Assembly: GCA_041175665.1 (NCBI GenBank)
Contig: JBEDEM010000020.1
Span: 1 to 28,134, forward strand
Reading direction: 5' to 3'
DNA from: UBA3064 sp016868095
GTDB taxonomy: Bacteria > Pseudomonadota > Gammaproteobacteria > Burkholderiales > Burkholderiaceae_E
DNA length: 28,134 bases
The notes below the pieces were generated by a model. That model had not been told where the DNA came from, ran no database searches, and saw only the letters and a list, made by a program, of their open reading frames with translations. A program made the position numbers and the translations under genes. This document shows, one piece after another, positions 22,746-28,134 of this stretch. Every line of letters begins with the position of its first letter. The stretch's first letter is position 1.

Positions 22746-23825
22746 TCATGGTGTTGAGATGGCATGTTGCGCTGGGTTGATGAGTACTTGCGCGCTATGT
22801 CCCCATTGATCATTGATGTCTTCAAGCGATCGATCACTTGCGCTTATCCCATCGCGTGCAAGCCTTCGGACATATGCCTTTTGCTCGGGATTGCCGAGAT
22901 ACTCCACCGGTGATTTACCGTCGATCCGCGCAAGCGCCAAGGCTGGCAAAAGCTTGACAACCCGCGCTTCGAGACTGCCCCAGGTTTCCCAGGCCTCGTA
23001 CTGATCAAAAGCACTTCGATAGCCTGCGATAAAAGTCGAAAAACTACAACGATATAATGCATGATTCATTGGCGCCCAAACCCGCTTAAGCAAGAGATGG
23101 TTAAGGCAAAAGGCAATATCGAAGGCTGGATCACCCCAACATGCGCACTCAGCGTCGAGAAAAACGGGACCATCAGGTCCGAGCAGCATATTTTTTGGAC
23201 TGACATCGCCATGAATGAGGCTGTGTTTGCTTTGCGCTGACTGCTCGGCAAGCTCAAGCAAGGGCTCGCGCAAATCGGGGTGATGTTCGGCTGTTGCAAG
23301 CAGATAAGGATCAAGACGAATCGCCTTAAAACTTGCCATGTGATCAAACGAGGCAAGTAGCTCGGGCTCTTTCGCTGCCATGGCATGAATATGCGCTAGT
23401 CGAAAACCGACAGCCCTCGCATCGTCGGCATGACATGCACCACGATAAAGCATCGTCTTCCAAAGTTTATAACTTTCAGGTGGCAAAAAGGGCATCAGCA
23501 ACATGCCCTTTTCCCTGTCATTTGCAAGGCAGATCGCAGCGTAGCTCGGATCGATACGATTAACAAAGCGCATCCAGTCGGCCTCATAGGCATTTCTCGA
23601 GACGGGCGCCTCCCAAAGCGCAGCCACTTTAAGCCGACTCAATGCGCGCTTGACGCAGTAGGCATGACCTTCGCGCTCAAACTGCCAGATATCGGAGGAA
23701 ACGCCGCCCTCAAGCGGAACGGCCAGCACGCGCTCGCTTGCCTTGCACCAGCCTAGCTCGCAAAGCCAGTCGCGAAATGCAGAAGGAAGCTCTTGCTTCT
23801 CAGGCCTCGCTGAACTCTGATTCAA
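22746..23825 (-). CDS. APH-fold small-molecule kinase (aminoglycoside phosphotransferase family)
   Basis: A 359-residue protein of the APH/choline-kinase-like fold. 'LEGGVSSDIWQFEREGHAYCVKRA' forms the nucleotide loop with a Lys (about 59). The catalytic loop HGDVSPKNML has Asp207 and Asn212, and FLDAE (Asp224) replaces the DFG metal motif. 'GDPAFDIAFCLNHLLLK' is the usual next helix. It phosphorylates a hydroxyl of a small molecule. Antibiotic resistance is unlikely given the pathway context; a hydroxy-acid or sugar-alcohol substrate feeding the enolase-like enzyme is inference. The start appears to be TTG at 23825, overlapping the reductase gene by 26 bases, since no ATG or GTG keeps the first beta strand. 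The enolase-like ATG follows 28 bases after its stop. Confidence 0.85.
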   Translation of the reverse strand: MNQSSARPEKQELPSAFRDWLCELGWCKASERVLAVPLEGGVSSDIWQFEREGHAYCVKRALSRLKVAALWEAPVSRNAYEADWMRFVNRIDPSYAAICLANDREKGMLLMPFLPPESYKLWKTMLYRGACHADDARAVGFRLAHIHAMAAKEPELLASFDHMASFKAIRLDPYLLATAEHHPDLREPLLELAEQSAQSKHSLIHGDVSPKNMLLGPDGPVFLDAECACWGDPAFDIAFCLNHLLLKRVWAPMNHALYRCSFSTFIAGYRSAFDQYEAWETWGSLEARVVKLLPALALARIDGKSPVEYLGNPEQKAYVRRLARDGISASDRSLEDINDQWGHSAQVLINPAQHAISTP

Positions 23826-24765
23826 TGAGTTTCACCAATGCATGCAGGGTTTGGTTGACTGGTGTTGCAACCGAAAGCCTTTGACCTTCGCGAACCACAA
23901 ATCCATTCAGATGATCAATTTCAGAACGTTTTTTTCGCGCGATATCTTGGGCCGTTGACGATAATTGCTTAGGCATCGCCTGCGCGATCTTTTCACAAAT
24001 TTGAATCGCCTGCGCAAGATCTAAATTCACGCCTGCAGCAGCCGATACAGCGACGACTTCTTCGATGACTGCGTGCATGGTCTGCTGTATAGCGCTGTGG
24101 GCTGCTAGTGTGCCGTAATCAACCTGTGCAAGCGCTGAGATGGCGTTATAAGTACAGTTAACCAGCAGTTTCGCCCAAAGCGCCTGTTGAACCTTATCGC
24201 TAACCTCCACGGGAATACCGCTTGCCATAAAACTATCTCGAATATGGGCGAGCAGTTCCTGCGTGATCGTGTTGGGATCCCTGGCAAGTTGACGCTGTGC
24301 CTCCGAAGGTGGGCCAATGACGAGATCGCCGCGTCCAAAGTGCTCAATGAGCCCCAGTTCGGGCATCGCAGTGGCCACGTAAACAACCGCTGGAATGACT
24401 AATCGGTCGAGTACCTGTTGGGCGCGTATCGGATTGTCAACACCGTTTTGCAGACTCATCACCCAACAATGTTTAGGCAGATGGGCACGCATTTGGAGCG
24501 CGGCATCTTCTGTATCGGTGGACTTGACACAAAGCAAGACGCCTTCAACATCGGCTAAGAGACTCGGGTCGCTGCTGACATGAATTTGAGGCACCTTGAG
24601 GGTGCATTGCCAGTTGGCGCTTCGAATGCTGAGGCCGCCGGCGGCGATGGCCTTGGCCTGCCTGTCGCGGGCAATAAAACTTACCGAATGACCGGCCTTT
24701 GCGAGCATCCCACCAAAATAGCCGCCAACCGCACCAGTTCCCATCACCGCAATACGCATATTCAT
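23800..24765 (-). CDS. Ketopantoate-reductase-family oxidoreductase (PanE/ApbA-like)
   Basis: NADPH-dependent 2-oxoacid reductase family, 321 residues. The N-terminal Rossmann motif is GTGAVGGYFGG (9-19). 'GVLLCVKSTDTEDA' and 'VMSLQNGVDN' are typical, then 'VQQALWAKLLVNCTYNAISAL' (catalytic-lysine helix and following Asn) and 'ARKKRSEIDHLNGFVV' (substrate Ser and Glu). Many bacteria carry several paralogues of unknown substrate; in this operon it may reduce a 2-oxo acid other than ketopantoate, so I give no gene symbol. The gap before it holds a 19-bp tandem repeat array; the kinase gene overlaps its 3' end. Confidence 0.9.
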   Translation of the reverse strand: MNMRIAVMGTGAVGGYFGGMLAKAGHSVSFIARDRQAKAIAAGGLSIRSANWQCTLKVPQIHVSSDPSLLADVEGVLLCVKSTDTEDAALQMRAHLPKHCWVMSLQNGVDNPIRAQQVLDRLVIPAVVYVATAMPELGLIEHFGRGDLVIGPPSEAQRQLARDPNTITQELLAHIRDSFMASGIPVEVSDKVQQALWAKLLVNCTYNAISALAQVDYGTLAAHSAIQQTMHAVIEEVVAVSAAAGVNLDLAQAIQICEKIAQAMPKQLSSTAQDIARKKRSEIDHLNGFVVREGQRLSVATPVNQTLHALVKLIESEFSEA

Positions 24766-24768
24766 TGC

Positions 24769-24882
24769 CTCATTCAGTCAGCTAGCCTTGACTCAGTCAT
24801 CTATGGCTGATTCAGTCATGTATGGCTGATTCAGTCAAGTCAAGCTGATTGAGTCACGCATCGCTGACTCAGTCGTGTAGCG
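24769..24882. repeat. Six 19-bp tandem repeats at the stop of the decarboxylase beta gene
   Basis: Contiguous 19-bp units begin at 24769, 24788, 24807, 24826, 24845 and 24864, plus-strand consensus near CTGATTCAGTCATGTATGG, and a broken seventh unit (CTGATT) starts at 24883. The core CTGAYTCAGTC is best conserved; the last third varies. The array covers the TGA (24871-24869) and final codons of the beta-subunit gene and reaches almost to the reductase ATG at 24765. It fills the only sizeable gap in the operon. Confidence 0.92.
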
Positions 24883-25459
24883 CTGATTGCCCAAGAATGG
24901 ATACCCGCATTCTATTTTTAATAAACGTGCTATCGCGTGGTGGAAGCACCAGTGGAATCTTTTCTGGATCGATCTTAATTTGAGCAAATAGACTGCCTCC
25001 ACCCTGATGTATCCGATCTCGAAGCGCTTGAACCTCAGCCATCGTGTTTACGTCGCGACAGTCCTTAATGGCGCAGGCTCTTGCAATCCCGGAAAGACTG
25101 ACGCCATGCTTGGTTGCCGTATCTTGCTGGCCTGTTTCGCCATAGGCTTCGTTATCGAGCACGACGATACTCAAGTTGGGTGCCTTGCTAATGCCAATCG
25201 TGGCTAGACTCCCAATGCCCATCAGCATTTCGCCGTCCCCGGTCACAACCAACACGCGACGCTTGGGTTGTGCTAAGGCAAGCCCAAGGCCCAATACCGC
25301 TGCACCGCCCATGGCGCCCCACATCGGAAAATTATTTGGATGATCACCCGCAGCAGTAATGTCCCAAGCAGGGGCGCCGAGGCCACCGATAACCAGTAAG
25401 TCCCCACGGTCGGCAAGCAAGGTCTCAACAACCTTGCGTCTTTTGAGTCGTTTTGCCAT
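24869..25459 (-). CDS. TPP-dependent 2-oxoacid decarboxylase, beta subunit (sulfopyruvate/phosphonopyruvate decarboxylase ComE-like)
   Basis: The C-terminal, TPP-diphosphate-binding half of a two-subunit decarboxylase, about 196 residues. 'AWDITAAGDHPNNFPMWGAMGGA' is typical, and the TPP motif starts at GDG (74-76, VTGDGEMLMGIGSL) and ends near DNEAYGETGQQ (102-112). The cofactor needs the partner subunit encoded just upstream. The substrate is a 3-carbon 2-oxo acid with a charged group (sulfopyruvate, phosphonopyruvate) or a related acid. ATG at 25459 is favoured, with GGAG 9 bases upstream; GTG at 25465 overlaps the alpha stop. The last codons lie inside the 19-bp repeat array, so the C terminus (HD-stop) was shaped by it. 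Confidence 0.88.
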   Translation of the reverse strand: MAKRLKRRKVVETLLADRGDLLVIGGLGAPAWDITAAGDHPNNFPMWGAMGGAAVLGLGLALAQPKRRVLVVTGDGEMLMGIGSLATIGISKAPNLSIVVLDNEAYGETGQQDTATKHGVSLSGIARACAIKDCRDVNTMAEVQALRDRIHQGGGSLFAQIKIDPEKIPLVLPPRDSTFIKNRMRVSILGQSALHD

Positions 25460-25464
25460 TTGCA

Positions 25465-26079
25465 CTACTCCACTTGAGCAAGTTTTCTAAAGTCTTTGGC
25501 GCCAAGAAGCTTTTGGCCCAACAAGACTGCGGTCGCGCGATAACCGTTATAGGCAAGTTTCATCGCGCCTTCGACCGCGTCGATCACTTCATCGGCACTA
25601 TCGGCGCGCTTCACAATCACGCCCATGGCTTCCAAGACGGTCTGGGTGGCCTGGCCCATCGGTATTTGGGCGGCATTGAATTCCCCGTGGTCTCCACGCA
25701 TGGTGATCAGCATCAACAAAGGAAACTGACACATGCTTGAAAGACTGAGCATGTTGATGCAGTTGCCAACGCCCGAGCTTTGCATCAGCAGCACACCGCG
25801 TTGGCCGCCAAGCCAGGCTCCGCCTAAAAGCGCAACACCCTCTTCTTCGGTGCTAAGTCTCACCATGGTCATGCTCGGATCGGCCTCGCAAAGCTTAATG
25901 AGCGGTGCATGGCCGGCATCGGGTACAAGCGCAACTTGCTTGATGCCATGCTCTTTAAGCAACGCATAGAGCGCGCCTGGCCAGTCTTGGCCAGGCATGG
26001 CGTCGGCGTAATGCTCTGGCTTTTTACGTCGCACGACAGCCTTTGTTTTCGTCTTCGAAGCCATTGAAATCATCCCCAT
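25465..26079 (-). CDS. TPP-dependent 2-oxoacid decarboxylase, alpha subunit (ComD-like)
   Basis: The N-terminal (pyrimidine-binding) half of the decarboxylase, 204 residues. 'QVALVPDAGHAPLIKL', 'STEEEGVALLGGAWLGGQR' (with the glutamate that activates TPP), and 'LLMQSSGVGNCINML' closely match the ComD/Ppd pattern MQNSGLGNxIN. 'LLMLITMRGDHGEFNAAQIPMGQAT' fits sulfopyruvate-type better than phosphonopyruvate-type enzymes in my memory, but that is weak. It is first in the operon. ATG at 26079 has no clear ribosome-binding site; in-frame ATG at 26064 has GGGGA upstream and is a fair alternative, cutting only a Lys-rich tail. Confidence 0.88.
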   Translation of the reverse strand: MGMISMASKTKTKAVVRRKKPEHYADAMPGQDWPGALYALLKEHGIKQVALVPDAGHAPLIKLCEADPSMTMVRLSTEEEGVALLGGAWLGGQRGVLLMQSSGVGNCINMLSLSSMCQFPLLMLITMRGDHGEFNAAQIPMGQATQTVLEAMGVIVKRADSADEVIDAVEGAMKLAYNGYRATAVLLGQKLLGAKDFRKLAQVE

Positions 26080-26269
26080 AAACGATCGGTTTGCTGCATT
26101 CTAAGGAAGGATTCATAGCAAAGGCGCAATGCGTTGCAGGGGTGATCGCCCGGATCGCCTGAGATGCTGTTGTAAAGTCAAAAACCGGACCGTCTGGGTG
26201 CTTACAGCACAAAAGATATGCTTCGATTGGGTTCGGTATGGGTTTAAGCCTTCATAGGAGATTGATGAA
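26080..26269. promoter_or_regulatory. Divergent control region between the decarboxylase operon and the SnoaL-like gene
   Basis: A 190-base noncoding strip that must hold both promoters. An imperfect inverted pair, TGCTGTTGTAA (26165-26175) and TTACAGCA (26202-26209), is a possible operator. GATCGCC occurs twice close together (26143-26161). AGGAG just before 26270 is the ribosome-binding site of the plus-strand gene. No regulator gene is adjacent, so the operator is weakly supported. Confidence 0.3.
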
Positions 26270-26653
26270 ATGGGTCAACTGGTCAGTGAGGCTCTTGTGG
26301 CAGAGATCGAGTCTGCATTCAATAGCCGCGATGTGGATCGCATCCTTGAATACTTTGCCGACGATGGTGTTTTCGCAACCGCGCGTGGCCCGGTTAAAGA
26401 GGGCATCGAACTCAAAGGCAAAAAGGCGATCGGCGATTTTCTGCGCGAGCGCTTTTCTTATATTCCCGACATGTATTGGCACCCGCAGTATCGCTTTGTC
26501 AGTGCTTGCGGCCAGTATGGGGTGTCCTATTGGGTGGTGACGGGAACCAATCAGCGCAATGGCAGCAAACTCGAACTCAACGGTTGCGACATTTTTCGTT
26601 TTCAAAACGGAAAGCTCATCCATAAAGATACCTTTTGGAAGGCGATCGAGTGA
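26270..26653 (+). CDS. SnoaL-like / NTF2-fold protein
   Basis: A 127-residue cone-shaped alpha+beta fold. 'IESAFNSRDVDRILEYFADDGVF' is the classic SnoaL-like opening, 'LKGKKAIGDFLRERFSYIPDMYW' follows, and 'NGCDIFRFQNGKLIHKDTFWK' is the standard closing segment (D-x-F-R-F-x-x-G-K-I). Members act as isomerases, hydratases, dehydratases or simple binding proteins, often on small acids. The stop overlaps the GTG of the aminotransferase gene (GTGA), so the pair is coupled. It is divergent from the decarboxylase operon and could supply an isomerase or hydratase step; that is inference. Confidence 0.85.
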   Translation: MGQLVSEALVAEIESAFNSRDVDRILEYFADDGVFATARGPVKEGIELKGKKAIGDFLRERFSYIPDMYWHPQYRFVSACGQYGVSYWVVTGTNQRNGSKLELNGCDIFRFQNGKLIHKDTFWKAIE

Positions 26654-27873
26654 AGTCGATAAGTACAAGTTTTGATGCGATGAGTCAGTCAGCGAGGCCT
26701 CGGCGCGCTTCCAGGCGAATTGATGCGGTTGAGCTTCCGATTATTCCAACGATTGCAGCGATGGTTAGAGACAACCCCGGCTGTATATCGCTCGGTCAGG
26801 GGGTGGTGAGCTACGGTCCACCGGCAGACGATGTGGCGCGCCTGCCCGCGCTGATGGCTGACTTGCAACTAAACAAGTATCAGGCCGTTACCGGTTTGCC
26901 CGCGCTGACAGACGCTTTAGCGCGAAAGCTTCAAGAGGTTAATCAGTTTGATGTGAACCGGGGCTATCGCATCATGGTGACCGCGGGAAGCAATATGGCT
27001 TTCCTAAACGCCGTGCTTGCGGTTGGTGATCCTGGCGATGAATTTATTCTGCCGCTTCCGTTTTACTTTAACCAGGAAATGGCGATCAGCATGTGTGATT
27101 GTGTGCCGGTTGCTGTGGCTAGCCGCGATGATTATCAACTCGACCTTGCAGCGATCGAAGCCGCGATTACACCAAAAACGAGAGCGATCGTTACCGTATC
27201 GCCCAATAATCCTACGGGTGTGGTTTACCATCCGGAAGACTTGGCGAGCATCAATCAGCTTTGCAAACGGTATGGCATTTATCACTTTTCAGATGAGGCC
27301 TACGAATACTTTACTTACGATGGCGCTCGGCATTATTCTGCAGCGAGTGAGGTTGGTGCCAATGAGCATACGCTGTCTTTTTATTCGTTTTCAAAAAACT
27401 ACGGTATGGCGAGTTGGCGGGTTGGTTATGTGGTTTACCCGGAGCATCTGCACGAAGCGATGAATAAGGTGCAAGACACCAATTTGATTTGTGCGCCCGT
27501 TATCTCGCAATTACTTGCAATCGAAGTGCTCAAGCGCCCTCGATCGGCGATCGACGAACAAGTCAATCGCCTGTCAGCGGTACGCTCTAAAGTTTATGAG
27601 ATTTTGTTCGATTTAAAACCGCTTGCCAACTTTCATCTCACCCAAGGCGCTTTTTATGTGATGGTTTCTCTACCGGGCGTTGATGATCGACTTTCGTTTA
27701 ATCAATTTCTAGCCAGTAAACACAAGGTTGCCTGTGTGCCGGGTTTCGCCTTTGGCTTGAATGATATAAAGGCTCGAAATGTTCAGCGCCTGTCTTACGG
27801 AGCACTCGCACCCGAAACCGTGGTCGAAGGCGTGAACCGCTTTGTTGCCGGGGTTAGGGATTGGTACAAATAA
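26650..27873 (+). CDS. Class I/II PLP-dependent aminotransferase
   Basis: A fold-type I aminotransferase of 407 residues from GTG at 26650, which overlaps the previous stop by 4 bases with AAGG upstream; ATG at 26680 is possible. 'ISLGQGVVSYGPP' and 'NKYQAVTGLPALTDALARKL' are the N-terminal markers. 'VTVSPNNPTGVVY' carries the PLP-ring Asn, 'FSDEAYEYFTY' the Asp and Tyr, and 'SFYSFSKNYGMASWRVGY' the Schiff-base lysine (Lys249) and phosphate-binding residues. Most like the aspartate/aromatic or MtnE-KAT-type group. It exchanges an amino group with a 2-oxo acid, so it could feed the divergent 2-oxoacid decarboxylase. Confidence 0.93.
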   Translation: MKSISTSFDAMSQSARPRRASRRIDAVELPIIPTIAAMVRDNPGCISLGQGVVSYGPPADDVARLPALMADLQLNKYQAVTGLPALTDALARKLQEVNQFDVNRGYRIMVTAGSNMAFLNAVLAVGDPGDEFILPLPFYFNQEMAISMCDCVPVAVASRDDYQLDLAAIEAAITPKTRAIVTVSPNNPTGVVYHPEDLASINQLCKRYGIYHFSDEAYEYFTYDGARHYSAASEVGANEHTLSFYSFSKNYGMASWRVGYVVYPEHLHEAMNKVQDTNLICAPVISQLLAIEVLKRPRSAIDEQVNRLSAVRSKVYEILFDLKPLANFHLTQGAFYVMVSLPGVDDRLSFNQFLASKHKVACVPGFAFGLNDIKARNVQRLSYGALAPETVVEGVNRFVAGVRDWYK

Positions 27874-27896
27874 TAAAGCAGCAAGCAAGATAAGTG

Positions 27897-28134
27897 ATGA
27901 GCTCATCGGTTCTGATCAGCGAAGTGGGGCCTCGCGATGGCCTTCAATCAGTCGATGCATTTATGCCGACTGTTGAAAAAAAGGCATGGATTAGTGCGCT
28001 GCATGCCGCAGGTGTTCGAGAGATTGAGGTCAGTTCGTTTGTTCCTGCTCGACTGCTGCCGCAACTTGCTGATGCTGCTGAGGTGGTCGAGCACGCGCTC
28101 AGCTTGCCTGGTCTTACCGTGATGGCATTGGTTC
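27897..28134 (+). CDS. HMG-CoA-lyase-like DRE-TIM metallolyase (partial, 5' part)
   Basis: The first 79 codons of a DRE-TIM barrel lyase, running off the right edge. 'ISEVGPRDGLQ' is the signature metal- and substrate-binding start of HMG-CoA lyases (Arg and Asp of the RDG). 'AGVREIEVSSFVPARLLPQLADAAEVV' matches the second strand (VSSFVP). The family cleaves 3-hydroxy-3-methylglutaryl-CoA or a similar acyl-CoA to acetyl-CoA and a 2-oxo or acetoacetate-type product. ATG at 27897 is 23 bases after the aminotransferase stop, so it is probably in the same operon. Without the rest, citramalyl-CoA-lyase-like or other substrates cannot be excluded. Confidence 0.85.
   Translation, partial: MSSSVLISEVGPRDGLQSVDAFMPTVEKKAWISALHAAGVREIEVSSFVPARLLPQLADAAEVVEHALSLPGLTVMALV

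Noticed and set aside
22746..23825. Aminoglycoside resistance gene
   Set aside because: Only the general APH fold is present; position within a metabolic operon and base use like its neighbours argue for a metabolic kinase.
24769..24882. Tandem array as a CRISPR
   Set aside because: Units are directly contiguous 19-mers with no spacers, and no cas gene is present.

Overview
The window looks like a chromosomal stretch of a betaproteobacterium, most likely Burkholderiales and perhaps close to Alcaligenaceae. The evidence is an orphan Bug-type tricarboxylate-transporter receptor, a Liv-type amino-acid ABC cassette, a DNA polymerase IV with the extra N-terminal insert I associate with Burkholderiales, several catabolic enzyme families, and moderate GC. 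Assignment to a genus is not possible from sequence alone. I see no rRNA, tRNA, insertion sequence, prophage or CRISPR. Coding density is very high, with many ATGA/GTGA overlaps and no gene-free gap longer than about 200 bases.

Layout. (1) 1-2628, minus: an isocitrate-lyase/PEP-mutase-superfamily enzyme, a short-chain dehydrogenase and an intradiol (hydroxyquinol-type) ring-cleavage dioxygenase that runs off the left edge; this is an aromatic-catabolic operon. (2) 2694-4739, minus: an ECF sigma factor, a one-TM probable anti-sigma factor and a secreted LolA/DUF4412-like protein, preceded by four 16-bp tandem repeats. (3) 4826-7996: a flavodoxin-like gene divergent from a class-C-type serine hydrolase and a D-serine-dehydratase-like PLP enzyme. 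(4) 8050-10373: a TerB-like protein, an RraA/HMG-aldolase-like protein, and dinB overlapping the latter tail-to-tail by 179 bp. (5) 10449-15176, plus: a complete branched-chain-type ABC importer with LivH and LivM fused into one polypeptide. (6) 15268-18928: SOUL haem-binding-like protein, M20 amidohydrolase, Met-rich Spy/CpxP-like protein, TauE/SafE permease. (7) 18955-20758, plus: a short-chain-dehydrogenase-fold protein carrying the diagnostic halohydrin dehalogenase motifs, then a Bug receptor. (8) 20766-26079, minus: a tightly packed six-gene operon (ComD/ComE-like two-subunit TPP decarboxylase, ketopantoate-reductase-like enzyme, APH-fold kinase, divergent enolase paralogue, glutathione transferase), divergent from (9) 26270-28134, plus: a SnoaL-like protein, a class I aminotransferase and a partial HMG-CoA-lyase-like enzyme.

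How the parts may work together. Blocks 8 and 9 look like one undescribed catabolic or biosynthetic module, since they hold a kinase, an altered enolase, a 2-oxoacid decarboxylase, a 2-oxoacid reductase, an aminotransferase and a GST. The halohydrin-dehalogenase-like gene next door could supply an epoxide for a GST, but that link is inference. The ECF operon and the Met-rich Spy-like gene share an 11-base upstream motif, GGGAACTTTTT, suggesting one envelope-stress regulon. Apart from the ECF system I see no transcription-factor gene in the window. A recurring oddity is a short tandem duplication at or just after stop codons at four separate loci.
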